Shown here in pieces: positions 47,648-58,841 of a DNA stretch of 64,000 nucleotides. The notes beneath the pieces were generated by a model. That model made no database searches, was not told the DNA's origin, and saw only the letters and a program-made list of their open reading frames with translations. How positions within the stretch are numbered: position 1 is the first letter of the stretch; each line of letters begins with the position of its first letter. A program made the position numbers and the translations under genes. Source of the stretch: an uncultured Clostridia bacterium (GTDB taxonomy: Bacteria > Bacillota > Clostridia > Oscillospirales > Ruminococcaceae). The stretch is from the NCBI GenBank assembly GCA_947629335.1, contig CANRDI010000003.1, forward strand, positions 1-64,000, read 5' to 3'.

Positions 47648-49945
47648 ATGGGAAATTCTGATACGCCTGCTTTTTCGGCAGAGGCGGCGGGCGCATTGTC
47701 GAGCGCCATAGCGATAGCGGGTCAGATGGGTCACAAATATGTCGGCAGCGAGCATCTGCTCTGCGCGCTTGCGAAAAACCCCGAAAGCGCGGCGGGAGTA
47801 GCTCTTGCGCGCGAGGGAGTACAGTTTCGGACGCTCGTCATGGAGCTTAAAGAACGCGCAGGATTTTCACAGGCTTCACAGCTTTGCGAAAAGGATTTTT
47901 CTCCAAGGCTCAGAAAGCTCTTGAATAATGCCAGAACGAGCGCTTCTTCGAGAGGCGATGTGATAGTCGGTACAGAGCATATCCTGATAGCGATGCTGTC
48001 TGACCGCGACTGCGCGGCATATTCGATATTGTCTGAACAAGGTGTGAAATTCTGTGCGGAGATGAACGCTAAAAAATATGAGCCGCCCTGTTTTGACCAG
48101 CAGGAAAATAAAACCAAAAAATCCGACCGAAAGGGCGACCTTCCCGCTCTTTGTAAATATGGTACAGAGCTTACGGCTTTGGCGAAAGAAGGAAAGTTAG
48201 ATCCTGTCGTAGAGCGCGACGCGGAAATAGAGCGCCTTGTGCAGATACTGCTGAGAAGAAGCAAAAACAACCCCTGTCTTATCGGAGAAGCGGGAGTTGG
48301 AAAGACCGCAGTTGTCGAGGGATTTGCACAGAGGATCGCGTCGGGGTGTGTACCGGATGAGCTTTTGGACAAGAGAGTGTTCAGCGTTGACTTGGCGGCT
48401 TGTCTTTCGGGAGCAAAATACCGCGGAGATTTCGAGGAAAGGCTGAAGAGCATACTTGACGAAGCGTCGGCAAATACGGGCGTAATACTGTTTATTGACG
48501 AAATTCACATGATAGTCGGCACGGGCGCGGCAGAGGGCGCGATAGATGCGGCGAGCATATTAAAGCCCCAGCTTGCGCGGGGAAAAATAACGCTTATCGG
48601 AGCAACAACTACCGATGAATACCGCCGCTTTATAGAAAAAGACAGCGCACTTGAACGCCGTTTTCAGCCGATTTGCGTCGAACAGCCGAGCGAACATCAG
48701 ACAATTCACATTCTGAACGGTTTAAGACCGCGCCTTGAAGATCATCACCGCGCTATTATAACCGACCGCGCAGTCGAAGCTGCCGTAAGGCTGTCGGAGC
48801 GGTTCATAAACGACAGAAAACTTCCCGATAAAGCCATAGACCTGCTTGACGAGGCGGCAGCTTCCGCAAGAACTCATAAGCAGAATGAAAAGCCTACGCT
48901 TTTCCGCGCCGTTAAAGAACAGATAAGGCGCGAGCGGGTGGTAGTAGATGAAAACGATGTTGCGCGCGCTGCGGCTATGATAACGGGCATACCCGCCGAA
49001 AGGCTGAACGAGGACGAGAGCGCAAAGCTCAACAACCTCGAAAATATGCTCTCCGAAAGAGTTATAGGACAAGAACGCGCCGTATCTCTCGCCGCAAAGG
49101 CTATCCGCCGCGGAAGAGCGGGACTTTGCGACCCGAACCGCCCGATCGGTTCATTTTTCTTTCTCGGACAGACGGGCGTAGGAAAGACCGAGCTTTGCAA
49201 GGCGCTTGCCGAGGCAGTATTCGGCGACGGAAAAAGGCTTTTGCGGTTTGATATGTCCGAATTTGCCGAGAGCCATTCCGTGTCGAAGCTGATAGGTTCT
49301 CCTCCGGGATATGCGGGCTGTGAACAGGAGGGCAGACTGATAAAGGACGTTCGCTCAAATCCGTATTCGGTCGTACTTTTTGATGAAGCGGAAAAGGCTC
49401 ATCCCGATGTTCTGAATGTACTTTTGCAGATATTGGAGGACGGAAGGCTTACTGCGGCGGACGGCAGAAGCGCTGATTTTACAAACACTATAGTTATCCT
49501 TACGGGAAATATAGGCGCGCAGGAGCTTACAAAAAAGCCTTTGGGATTTGGGAAAAATACTTCCGAAAGCTCGGATGTCATAAAGGCGCTAAAAAAACAG
49601 TTCCGCCCCGAACTTCTTAACAGGATAGACAACATCATAGTATTTGAAAAGCTTACGACCGATGATATGGAAAAAATATGCCGAAAACTTCTTAAAGGCG
49701 TTTCTCAGAGGGCAATGCTCCGCGGGATAGAGCTTTCGTTCGACGAAAGCGCGGTAAAGGCTCTTTGCCGAAAGTCGCTCGACGAAAATATGGGCGCAAG
49801 ACCTCTGCGCAGAGAAATTACGGCAAAGATCGAGGATATGCTCGGAGGTAAAATAATTTCGGGAGAAATTCCCGAAAGATCAAAAGCCGAGATCTTCGCT
49901 GACGGCGAAGATTTCGGCGTAAGAATATTGACTAAAAGCAGATAA
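47648..49945 (+). CDS. Clp protease ATP-binding subunit (ClpC/ClpA-like, short middle region)
   Basis: Two Clp-N repeats, [15 protein letters not shown] and [16 protein letters not shown] Walker A motifs. Confidence 0.93.
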   Translation: MGNSDTPAFSAEAAGALSSAIAIAGQMGHKYVGSEHLLCALAKNPESAAGVALAREGVQFRTLVMELKERAGFSQASQLCEKDFSPRLRKLLNNARTSASSRGDVIVGTEHILIAMLSDRDCAAYSILSEQGVKFCAEMNAKKYEPPCFDQQENKTKKSDRKGDLPALCKYGTELTALAKEGKLDPVVERDAEIERLVQILLRRSKNNPCLIGEAGVGKTAVVEGFAQRIASGCVPDELLDKRVFSVDLAACLSGAKYRGDFEERLKSILDEASANTGVILFIDEIHMIVGTGAAEGAIDAASILKPQLARGKITLIGATTTDEYRRFIEKDSALERRFQPICVEQPSEHQTIHILNGLRPRLEDHHRAIITDRAVEAAVRLSERFINDRKLPDKAIDLLDEAAASARTHKQNEKPTLFRAVKEQIRRERVVVDENDVARAAAMITGIPAERLNEDESAKLNNLENMLSERVIGQERAVSLAAKAIRRGRAGLCDPNRPIGSFFFLGQTGVGKTELCKALAEAVFGDGKRLLRFDMSEFAESHSVSKLIGSPPGYAGCEQEGRLIKDVRSNPYSVVLFDEAEKAHPDVLNVLLQILEDGRLTAADGRSADFTNTIVILTGNIGAQELTKKPLGFGKNTSESSDVIKALKKQFRPELLNRIDNIIVFEKLTTDDMEKICRKLLKGVSQRAMLRGIELSFDESAVKALCRKSLDENMGARPLRREITAKIEDMLGGKIISGEIPERSKAEIFADGEDFGVRILTKSR

Positions 49946-49949
49946 ATCT

Positions 49950-51080
49950 CTATTCAAGAGCTTCATTCAGCATATTTTCCGCGAATATTGCATATCCGCG
50001 CGTCGGGTCGTTTACGAGAACGTGCGTAACCGCTCCGACAAATTTTCCGTCCTGAATGATAGGCGAACCGCTCATTCCTCTGACGATACCGCCTGTTTTT
50101 TCGAGCAGTTCAGCGTCGGTTATCTTTATGACCATGCTCTTTGAACCTTCAAGCTCAAGAAGATTTATGCGTTCTATTTCTATCGAATACTCCTTTGGAG
50201 TGTTTCCGTCAATAGTCGTGAGGACTGTAGCCTCGCCTGTTCTGACTTCCTGTCTGAATGCGGCGGGGTATTTATCCCCGTAAATTTCACCGCAGTATTC
50301 GCCGAAAACGCCTACTTCCGTATTAGAACCGATATTTCCCGTTTCTTTGTCGGGGAATATCAGTCCGCAAAGTTCGCCTGCGTTTCCGCTTTTGCCTTTT
50401 ACAATGCCGAAAATTTCGGCTTTGGTTATTTCGCCGCTCGCAAGAGGAACGGTTTCACCTGTTGTAACGTCGCTTATTGAATGACCGAGACCTCCGAATG
50501 TCTTGCTGTTCGGTTCGATAAACGTCAGCGTTCCGACGCCCGCCGCACTGTCTCGGACAAAAATTCCCATTTTAAGACCGTCCTCTTCGCGCTTTGGCGT
50601 AAACTGAAAACTCATTTCTCTGTCAGAGCGTTCGAGAACAACGCAGGTCATATCGGAATTTAGCTGTACCGCACGGGAAATATCGCTGTTTGTGCGGACG
50701 GCTTCTCCGTTTACCGATTTAATAATGTCGCCCTCTTTTATACCTGCATTTTTTGCGGGGGAAAGATCGGCGGTCTTTACTACCATTACGCCGTCGGACT
50801 TTATTTTAATGCCGAAAGGCGTTCCGCATAAAATAACCGATTTTCTCTGAGTTTCAACGACCTCGGCGCTCTTTATCGGAAGATCGGCTATATAATACGC
50901 ATATCCGTTCGGGGTCTGACGGATAGTTGTTCCCGGAAATCCCGATCCCGAAACAGAACTGTCCGGAGAATAGCTTATAACACACGGAAGCGCCGTTCGG
51001 TATATCCCGAAAAAAACCGCTAAGCTAAAAAGCAGGGCGGCTGTCGCTCCCGAAAAGATCTTTGGATAAATTTTTTTCAT
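49950..51080 (-). CDS. spoIVB: SpoIVB peptidase
   Basis: PDZ region SPAKNAGIKEGDIIKSVNGE; GIVRGMSGSPIIQDGKFVGAVTHVLVNDPTRGYAIFAENML. Confidence 0.95.
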   Translation of the reverse strand: MKKIYPKIFSGATAALLFSLAVFFGIYRTALPCVISYSPDSSVSGSGFPGTTIRQTPNGYAYYIADLPIKSAEVVETQRKSVILCGTPFGIKIKSDGVMVVKTADLSPAKNAGIKEGDIIKSVNGEAVRTNSDISRAVQLNSDMTCVVLERSDREMSFQFTPKREEDGLKMGIFVRDSAAGVGTLTFIEPNSKTFGGLGHSISDVTTGETVPLASGEITKAEIFGIVKGKSGNAGELCGLIFPDKETGNIGSNTEVGVFGEYCGEIYGDKYPAAFRQEVRTGEATVLTTIDGNTPKEYSIEIERINLLELEGSKSMVIKITDAELLEKTGGIVRGMSGSPIIQDGKFVGAVTHVLVNDPTRGYAIFAENMLNEALE

Positions 51081-51451
51081 TTTTATACTCTCAGATACCT
51101 TTTCCTTTTTAAAACAGCGCCGCGCAAAAAGACCGCATTTCGGCCGTGCGGCGTATAGCGCCGTGTTTTCTGCGCGGTACTGTTTAAAAGATCCTTAAAA
51201 GTCTTTGGAGAAATTTTATTCGACGGTATGCCGTAAAGGAAAAAGGTACAATAAGGCGTTGCCGCCTTCTGCCTTTCATTATGGTATGCCGAAAAATCGG
51301 CACGCGGCAAGTAGACCCTGCCGCAAAATATATATTTCGCAAAACCGCCGTTCAATATCAAAGGAAATTACAAACGGAGAAAACAAGTTATGCCTTATTT
51401 TCAGGAAACCGAAAATTTTGTCTGACCGTTATGCGAAGGCAGAAAATGTAC

Positions 51452-51480
51452 TTGACTTTTTTGGAAAAATGAGTTATAAT
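51452..51480 (+). promoter_or_regulatory. SigA-type promoter of the RNase J gene
   Basis: TTGACT-N17-TATAAT. Confidence 0.75.
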
Positions 51481-51777
51481 AAAAAGGTATATATTTGGGA
51501 ATTTGGGCGAGAGCCTTTTTATAAAATTTTATTTTTTACTGACATTTTTTGGTTCGCACCGTTTTGCGCTTAAAATAAGTCAGTAAGAAAACAACATTAT
51601 TTTTTGCCGAAAATCCATATCTATAAGCCGCGGAATATTTTTTGCATATGTAAATTATGTCTTTTATTTTTCCAGCATCATTCGCGGTTACATATTCTGT
51701 GCTGTTTTGTAAAAAAGAAAAAAACGGATCTTTGGCGCTTGCAAAGGCGTTTTTGCGCTTTGCAGAAAGGAAAATTT

Positions 51778-53676
51778 ATGGGATTATTGTCAAACAACAA
51801 GCTGCTTAGCGAAACGGAAAAAATTTCAAAAAAAACATCCGTCGAAAAGCAGAAAAATTCTGCGGCAATAAAAAAGTCCGGATCGTCCGAAAGGATCCGC
51901 AGAAGCTCTCCTGTGCTCCGGGGAAATCCCGTGCTTCAGGATAAAAGGTCTCAAAAGGACGCCGTTCTCAGCAGAAGCAAGACTTATGTGCAGAAAAAAC
52001 CGCGCGATATACCGCGCTCCGCGCCCGTCAGATTTATTGCTCTGGGCGGTCTTAACGAAATAGGAAAAAACCTTTATGTTTACGAATGTTCAAATGATAT
52101 GTTCATAGTTGACTGCGGAATAGCGTTTCCCGATGAGGAGATGCTCGGAGTAGACCTTGTAGTTCCGGATTTCAGCTATATTGAAAAAAATAAGGAAAAA
52201 CTCAGGGGAATTGTCATAACCCACGGACACGAAGACCATATCGGCGGACTTCCGTATCTGCTGAAAAAAATAAATGTTCCCGTTTACGGTACAAGGCTTA
52301 CACTCGGACTTGTAGAGGGAAAGCTGAAAGAACACGGGCTTCTTTCGTCCGTTTCGCTCAATGTGGTTGAACCGAGACAGAACGTGAGAATGGGCTGTAT
52401 GAGCGTAGAGTTTATCCGCGTAAATCATTCAATCCCCGACTCGTGCGCTATGGCTATCCACACTCCTGCGGGAGTTATCGTCCATACGGGCGATTTCAAG
52501 GTCGATTATACGCCCATAGAAGGGGGAATTATTGATCTTGCAAGATTTGGCGAACTTGGAAACAGGGGCGTTTTGGCGCTGATGTCCGAAAGCACAAATG
52601 TTGAGCGTCCCGGATATACGAAAAGCGAACGTTCTGTAGGAGAGAGCTTTCACGGGCTTTTCGACAGGGCAGAGGGCAGAAGGATAATTATTGCGACATT
52701 TTCGAGCAATATCCACAGAATACAGCAGATAATAAACGAAGCCGTTCGTCACGGACGCAGGGTCGCAATTTCGGGCAGAAGCATGACAAACGTTATTGCG
52801 AAAGCTGTCGAGCTTAATTATATAAGAGTTCCCGACAACACCCTTATAGACATTGAGGATGTAAACAAATACGACCCCGAAGAGCTTGTCATTGCGACGA
52901 CGGGCAGTCAGGGAGAACCGCTTTCCGCGCTTTCGAGAATGTCGAGCGGCGACCACAGACAGGTGACGATTACTCCAAACGATTTTATAATTATCTCGGC
53001 AAATCCTATCCCCGGAAACGAAAAGCTCGTGACAAAGGTCGTAAACGAGCTTATGAAGCAGGGAGCGGAGGTCATTTACGAAAGTATGTACGAGGTACAC
53101 GTTTCGGGACACGCTTGTCAGGAAGAGCTTAAAATGATGATCTCGCTTACAAAGCCGAAATTTTTTGTGCCGATACACGGAGAGTATAAGCACCTTAAAA
53201 AACACACTATTCTTGCTCAGGGAATGGGTATCCCCGAAAATAATACATTTATTGCGGGACTCGGAGACGTTATTGAAACGGACGGAGTGGAGATGAAGTT
53301 TGCGGGAACAGTTCCGAGCGGAATGGTAATGGTAGACGGTTCGGGCGTGGGAGACGTCGGAAGCGTCGTTCTCCGTGACAGAAAACATCTTTCCGAGGAC
53401 GGCGTTATAATTGTTGTCGCAACAATCGACCGCGAAAGTGGAAAAGTTGTCGCGGGTCCCGATATTGTTTCAAGAGGATTTGTATATGTACGCGAGAGCG
53501 AAGAACTTTTAGACGAGGCAAGAGAGGTTGTTAAAAATGTTATGGACGACCTTGACGAAAGAAACGTGCGCGAATGGGGAAATATAAAGTCCGCAATGCG
53601 CGACGGGCTTTCGGAGTATATTTATTCAAAGACAAAGAGAAGTCCGATGATACTTCCCATTATTATGGAGATATAG
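51778..53676 (+). CDS. rnj: Ribonuclease J
   Basis: ALGGLNEIGKNLYVYE; ITHGHEDHIGGLPYLL; MSESTN; ATGSQGEP; ATG at 51778 with AGAAAGGA RBS. Confidence 0.95.
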   Translation: MGLLSNNKLLSETEKISKKTSVEKQKNSAAIKKSGSSERIRRSSPVLRGNPVLQDKRSQKDAVLSRSKTYVQKKPRDIPRSAPVRFIALGGLNEIGKNLYVYECSNDMFIVDCGIAFPDEEMLGVDLVVPDFSYIEKNKEKLRGIVITHGHEDHIGGLPYLLKKINVPVYGTRLTLGLVEGKLKEHGLLSSVSLNVVEPRQNVRMGCMSVEFIRVNHSIPDSCAMAIHTPAGVIVHTGDFKVDYTPIEGGIIDLARFGELGNRGVLALMSESTNVERPGYTKSERSVGESFHGLFDRAEGRRIIIATFSSNIHRIQQIINEAVRHGRRVAISGRSMTNVIAKAVELNYIRVPDNTLIDIEDVNKYDPEELVIATTGSQGEPLSALSRMSSGDHRQVTITPNDFIIISANPIPGNEKLVTKVVNELMKQGAEVIYESMYEVHVSGHACQEELKMMISLTKPKFFVPIHGEYKHLKKHTILAQGMGIPENNTFIAGLGDVIETDGVEMKFAGTVPSGMVMVDGSGVGDVGSVVLRDRKHLSEDGVIIVVATIDRESGKVVAGPDIVSRGFVYVRESEELLDEAREVVKNVMDDLDERNVREWGNIKSAMRDGLSEYIYSKTKRSPMILPIIMEI

Positions 53677-53761
53677 AAAAAAGCCTTTAGATCGGACGGC
53701 GGGAAAAGTCGGACTTTCGAGAAATTATATATAGTGACAATATCCGAAAGGTGGTGGAGCT

Positions 53762-55825
53762 ATGAGAAATTTTTACAGAAGCAATGTCTTGCTTATTTCG
53801 GTGAGCGTGCTTATACTTGCGGTGATAGTGATAGACATTTATGTTTTCCGAAACGAACCGCTTATTTTCTGGGTATCTCTGCCGATATTGCTTTGCATTT
53901 CAGGTATCGCGCTCGGAAAGCTGCTTCAGATAAGGAAAAGCGAATATTGGTATTTTGAACAGCTTTCGGAGGAAATAAAGGGAAATCAAAGAAACTCTTT
54001 GGTAAATTTCCCTATGCCTATGGCTATAGTTGACAACAACAGAAGCGTTATCTGGAGCAACGACAGTTTTAACGAAGTGTTTTTTACACCGAACGAAGAA
54101 CAATGTTCTATAGACGACGTTACGGAAATGCCGCTCGCGCTGTTCGGCTCGGAGGGACGGGAAATACACTTTGAAGATAAATGGTTCAGAGTATATTCAA
54201 ATCCTCACAGCTATGATATAGGAAAGAAAATTCTGAATACACAGTTCTTTTCATCAGAACAGTCCGATCAGGAAAGCGAAACCATAACAATGCTTATTTT
54301 CCGCGATATAACCGACTTTAAAAAGCTCAAAAAGACGTATGAAAAGTCAAAGCCTGTCGTAATGATAGTTATGGTGGACAACTATGAAGAGCTGCTTTCG
54401 GGGGCAAAAGAGAGCGAAAGAGCATATGTTACTATTCAGGTTGACAGGCTTATAGAAGAATATTTTGCCGAAAAACACGCAGTACTGAAGAAAATAACAA
54501 GCGATAAATTCCTTATAGTTCTTGAAAGACAGTACCTTGACGAGATGATAAGCGAAAAGATGTCGCTTATAAACAAAGCTCACGAGATAATCGTACGAGA
54601 GAGAGCGGCAGTAACGCTTTCCATTGGCGTAGGCGATACGGCGGAATCTTTGGCTCAGGGCGAACGGTTTGCGAGCGAGATGATAGAAAAAGCGCTCGAA
54701 AGAGGCGGCGATCAGGCGCTTATAAAGACCGCAAACGGCTTTAACGCATTCGGCGCGGCTTCTCCCGGAAGAGAACGCACGGGAAAGGTAAAGATAAGGC
54801 TTGCGGCGGAGAATATCAAAAGTCTCATCAGCACCGCTGATACTGTGTACATAATGGGACACAGCTATGCGGATTTCGACAGCGCCGGCTCGGCGATAGG
54901 TCTTACCTGCGCGATCAGAAGAATGGGTATTCCCGCGTATACGGTCGCGCGGTTCAGAGATGAAACGAAAACAAATGCAAAAGCTCTTTTTGATATGTTT
55001 GAAAATTATGATACAGCTGTTGCAATAGAGCCTGAAGAAGCTAAAAATTGGGTCACGGACAAATCCGTCCTTATAGTTGTAGACACGCATATCCTCAAAA
55101 AGCTCGAAGATAAAGAGCTTTACGAGATGACAAAGAAAAACCGCGTCGTTATTGTCGATCACCACCGATTGAGCGCGGGAGCTATAACAGAGTTCGGCGT
55201 CAGGTGTCAGGAAAGCAACGCGTCGTCCGCCGCAGAGCTTGTAACGGAGCTTATACAGTATTTCAGCGCCGATTCGCTTATAAACGCGCGCGAGGCGGAG
55301 GCTCTGCTTGCGGGTATAATGCTCGATACAAAAGATTTCGTTATGCGGTCGGGCGTTTCAACGTTTGAGGCTGCCGCTTATCTGAAAAAACAGGGCGCGG
55401 ATACTGTCGCGGTAAAAAAGCTTTTTGACACTTCGATTGAAAACAAAATGCGAAAAGCCGAGATCATTTCTTCTGCGGAAATTTACAGAGGAAAATGCGC
55501 AATAGCAAAGGTTGAGGACAGCTTTTCGGGGCTGCGCATAGTATGTGCGCAGGCTGCCGACGAAATGCTTTATATAAAAAATGTTGACGCGGCATTTACG
55601 ATATATCCTATCGAAAACGGCTGGGGAGTGAGCGCGAGGTCGTTCGGAAAGATAAATGTTCAGATCATTATGGAAAACTTAGGGACAAATCCCGACGACG
55701 GCGGCGGACATCAGTCCATGGCGGGAGCGCAGCTTTACGAATGTACGATCGACGAGGCTTATGAAAAGCTGGAAAAAGCCATTGACGCATATTTTATGAA
55801 TGTGCCGGAAGAATCGGGGAAATAA
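53762..55825 (+). CDS. gdpP: GdpP/YybT-type cyclic-di-AMP phosphodiesterase (TM-PAS-degenerate GGDEF-DHH/DHHA1)
   Basis: N-terminal TMs; GHSYADFDSAGSAIGL; VVDHHRLS; GGGHQSMAGAQ. Confidence 0.94.
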   Translation: MRNFYRSNVLLISVSVLILAVIVIDIYVFRNEPLIFWVSLPILLCISGIALGKLLQIRKSEYWYFEQLSEEIKGNQRNSLVNFPMPMAIVDNNRSVIWSNDSFNEVFFTPNEEQCSIDDVTEMPLALFGSEGREIHFEDKWFRVYSNPHSYDIGKKILNTQFFSSEQSDQESETITMLIFRDITDFKKLKKTYEKSKPVVMIVMVDNYEELLSGAKESERAYVTIQVDRLIEEYFAEKHAVLKKITSDKFLIVLERQYLDEMISEKMSLINKAHEIIVRERAAVTLSIGVGDTAESLAQGERFASEMIEKALERGGDQALIKTANGFNAFGAASPGRERTGKVKIRLAAENIKSLISTADTVYIMGHSYADFDSAGSAIGLTCAIRRMGIPAYTVARFRDETKTNAKALFDMFENYDTAVAIEPEEAKNWVTDKSVLIVVDTHILKKLEDKELYEMTKKNRVVIVDHHRLSAGAITEFGVRCQESNASSAAELVTELIQYFSADSLINAREAEALLAGIMLDTKDFVMRSGVSTFEAAAYLKKQGADTVAVKKLFDTSIENKMRKAEIISSAEIYRGKCAIAKVEDSFSGLRIVCAQAADEMLYIKNVDAAFTIYPIENGWGVSARSFGKINVQIIMENLGTNPDDGGGHQSMAGAQLYECTIDEAYEKLEKAIDAYFMNVPEESGK

Positions 55826-55859
55826 GTGATAATAAAGACAGTTGAAAGGAATTGAAATT

Positions 55860-56312
55860 ATGAAGGTCATTTTGCTTGAAGACGTTAAAGGAACAGGAAA
55901 AAAGGGAGAAATAAAAGAGGTAAAGGACGGCTATGCAATAAACGGACTTATCAGAAAAGGTCTGGCTCAGGAGGCGACCGCCAAAAACCTTAATATTCTT
56001 CAGGGACAAAAGGATTCCGCACAGCACAAAATCGACGTTGAAGTTGCAAATGCAAAGGCTGTGGCGGAAAAACTTGAGGGAAAGACAGTTTGTGTAAAGG
56101 CAAAAGCAGGACAGAACGGAAGACTTTTCGGAACGGTCACTTCAAAAGAGGTTTCGGCAGAAATAAAGAAATCGCTCGGTCTGGACGTTGAAAAGAAAAA
56201 AATAAATATCCCGATGAAGATAGAGGGATTTGGAAAGTTTTCGGCTGAGGCAAAACTTTACGCGGGAATTTCCGCTAAGTTTTTCGTAGAAGTCTCGGAG
56301 GACGAAAACTGA
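55860..56312 (+). CDS. rplI: 50S ribosomal protein L9
   Basis: [36 protein letters not shown]. Confidence 0.97.
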   Translation: MKVILLEDVKGTGKKGEIKEVKDGYAINGLIRKGLAQEATAKNLNILQGQKDSAQHKIDVEVANAKAVAEKLEGKTVCVKAKAGQNGRLFGTVTSKEVSAEIKKSLGLDVEKKKINIPMKIEGFGKFSAEAKLYAGISAKFFVEVSEDEN

Positions 56313-57688
56313 TGTCGGCGGCTGATTTTGAGGGTATAAATCTGCCGTGCAATATCGGCGCGGAAAGGTCTGTACTCGGATGTGTTTTTGCCGATAATGC
56401 CCGGAAGGGCGTTCTCGGAGAGGTCATAAGCTCGCTTCGCGCAGAGCATTTTTATCTCGAACTTCATGCAGGAATCTACAGCGTTATGGCGAGACTTTAC
56501 CTTTCGGGAACAAGGCTCGATACGGTCGTTATTCTTAACGAATGCCTAAGAGAAGGCATTTTCGCGGACGAGGCAGAGGCGGCGGAATGCGCAAAAGAGC
56601 TTATGGACGACGCGCCGAGCTCTTCGGCAATTGCGGCTTACGCTAAGATAGTCATCGAAAAGTATATGCTCAGAAGCCTTATCTTAGCGGCAAATGATAT
56701 TATAAGAAACGCGTCGTCGGAAACTGACGACGCGGAAAAAGCGCTCGATTTCGCCGAGCGCAGGATATACGAGATAAGACAGGGCGAAGAGGACAGAAGC
56801 CTTACACATATAAGCGGGGTCGTTTTCGAGAGAATAAAAGACCTGACCGAACTTGCCAAAGAAGCGGCAAGAAACAACGGAAAACCCGTTTTGAGAGGAA
56901 TGGAAACGGGATTTACGGAGGTTGACAGAAAGATACTCGGACTTAAAGCGTCAGAGCTGCTTATAATCGGCGCAAGACCCGGTATGGGCAAAACCTCTTT
57001 CGCAATGAATATCGCGGCGAATATTGCGAAAAAATATCGTGATAAGGCTGTCTGCGTTTTCAGCCTCGAAATGTCAAAAGAAGAAATAGTTTCCCGAATG
57101 TTATCCTCCGAGGCGCTTATTACATCAGAAGCAATGACGACGGGTTGTGTTGCAAATGAACAGTGGGGCAGTATCACGGAAGCGGCGGATATTTTGTCCC
57201 AGCTTCCCATTTATATTGACGATACTCCCGCATGCAGCGTTACGTCTATAAAGTCAAAGCTCAGGAGAATGAAAAATCTCGGCTTGGTTATTGTCGATCA
57301 CCTCAACCTGATGACCTCGATAAACGATTATCACGGAAACAGGGTGGCGGAGATCTCTGAAATAACGAGAGAATTTAAGGTCCTTGCGAAAGAGCTTAAT
57401 GTTCCGGTGGTAGTTCTTTCACAGCTTTCAAGAGGCTCTGAAAAGCGCGAAGACAAGCGCCCTCTGCTGTCGGATCTGAGAGATTCGGGTTCAATAGAGC
57501 AGGACGCGGACGTTGTTATGTTTTTGCACAGAAACAGCTATTATGACAAGACCGATCCGAATAAAGAGCTTTGCGAGTGCAATGTCGCAAAAAATCGTCA
57601 CGGCGAAACGGGCGTTGCAAGAATAGGCTGGAAGGGCGAATATACAAAGTTTGTAAATGTTGAATTTAAACAAACAGAGAATTATTGA
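56312..57688 (+). CDS. dnaB: Replicative DNA helicase
   Basis: NIGAERSVLGCVF; IIGARPGMGKTSFAMNIA; VVLSQLSRGSEKREDKRPLLSDLRDSGSIEQDADVV. Confidence 0.97.
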   Translation: MSAADFEGINLPCNIGAERSVLGCVFADNARKGVLGEVISSLRAEHFYLELHAGIYSVMARLYLSGTRLDTVVILNECLREGIFADEAEAAECAKELMDDAPSSSAIAAYAKIVIEKYMLRSLILAANDIIRNASSETDDAEKALDFAERRIYEIRQGEEDRSLTHISGVVFERIKDLTELAKEAARNNGKPVLRGMETGFTEVDRKILGLKASELLIIGARPGMGKTSFAMNIAANIAKKYRDKAVCVFSLEMSKEEIVSRMLSSEALITSEAMTTGCVANEQWGSITEAADILSQLPIYIDDTPACSVTSIKSKLRRMKNLGLVIVDHLNLMTSINDYHGNRVAEISEITREFKVLAKELNVPVVVLSQLSRGSEKREDKRPLLSDLRDSGSIEQDADVVMFLHRNSYYDKTDPNKELCECNVAKNRHGETGVARIGWKGEYTKFVNVEFKQTENY

Positions 57689-57693
57689 TAAAA

Positions 57694-58683
57694 ATGGATA
57701 TTATAGACAGCGTAAGAACGGCGATCTCGGAAAACAATATGCTCTGCGGCGAAAAAACGGCGGTCTGTGCGCTTTCGGGCGGCGCGGACAGCGTTGCGCT
57801 TCTGCTGGTCATGAAAGAGCTTTCGGTACAATACGGCTTTAAGCTCGGCGCTTGTCATTTAAACCACGGGCTTCGCGGCGAGGACAGCGACGCGGACGAA
57901 ATTTTTTGCGTGCAGTTGTGCGAAAGGCTCGGCATTGAGCTTTACAGAAAGAAGATAAGCGTTCGTGAATATTCTCAAAAGCATGAAAGCCTCGAAGAAA
58001 CTGCTCGGAAGATACGCTACCGATTTTTTGAGGAGGCAAGAGAACATTTCGGCGAAAATTCGGTAACTGCCACTGCGCATAATGCGAACGACAGCGCTGA
58101 GACCGTACTGCTGAACATCATCAGAGGAACGGGACTTAAAGGCTTGTGCGGGATACCGCCAGTAAGGGATAAAATAATAAGACCGCTTATTTATACACAG
58201 CGAAGCGATATTGAGAAATTTCTTAAAAGTAAAAATCAGCCGTTTGTTACAGATAAAACAAATTTTTCCGAGGAGTACACAAGAAACAGAATAAGACATA
58301 ATATACTCCCCGAAATGATAAAGATAAATCCGTCCGTTATCAAAACTATCTCTCGAATGTCCGAAAATCTCCGCCGCGACAGCAGCTATCTCGAAGAAAT
58401 TTCCGAAAGCGCATTATTAAGCGCCGAGCGTGAAAACGGATATGAAGCGTCAGAAATAGATAAGCTCTGCGAGCCGATTAAGAGCAGAGCCGTGAGGAAA
58501 ATTCTGATAAAAGGCGGCGTAGAGCCGTCGGAACTGAGGATAAAAACCGCCGTTTCGCTTCTTTCAAAACGCAGTGCAAGATATAATCCTTGTAAGAATA
58601 AATTTTTTACAATAAGAAAGGGAATTTGCTTTATAGAAAATATTGAGCAGAAATTCGGCGGTTTTAACGAAAAACACGAATGA
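57694..58683 (+). CDS. tilS: tRNA(Ile)-lysidine synthase, short form
   Basis: ALSGGADSVALLLVM PP-loop; HLNHGLRGEDSDADE; ATAHNANDSAETVLLNIIRGTGLKGL. Confidence 0.94.
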   Translation: MDIIDSVRTAISENNMLCGEKTAVCALSGGADSVALLLVMKELSVQYGFKLGACHLNHGLRGEDSDADEIFCVQLCERLGIELYRKKISVREYSQKHESLEETARKIRYRFFEEAREHFGENSVTATAHNANDSAETVLLNIIRGTGLKGLCGIPPVRDKIIRPLIYTQRSDIEKFLKSKNQPFVTDKTNFSEEYTRNRIRHNILPEMIKINPSVIKTISRMSENLRRDSSYLEEISESALLSAERENGYEASEIDKLCEPIKSRAVRKILIKGGVEPSELRIKTAVSLLSKRSARYNPCKNKFFTIRKGICFIENIEQKFGGFNEKHE

Positions 58684-58740
58684 GTGTTGAAAACTATTGT
58701 CGCAAATAAGGAAATTTCAGCAAAAATTCATAAAATAGGT

Positions 58741-58769
58741 TTGCAATTTTGAATTTAATATGATATAAT
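58741..58769 (+). promoter_or_regulatory. SigA-type promoter with extended -10 and E-type palindrome
   Basis: TTGCAA-N17-TATAAT; palindrome AATAATCGC-AGA-GCGATTATT at 58767-58787. Confidence 0.75.
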
Positions 58770-58841
58770 AATCGCAGAGCGATTATTAAGCGATTATTAT
58801 ATGTTTTCAATACTTCTTTAGAGATAGGAGTAATAAAGAAT

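Noticed and set aside
51083-51450. Possible riboswitch or RNA gene between spoIVB and the RNase J promoter
   Set aside because: Some short GC-rich pairs are visible but no recognisable riboswitch core or consistent long stem; not enough to call.
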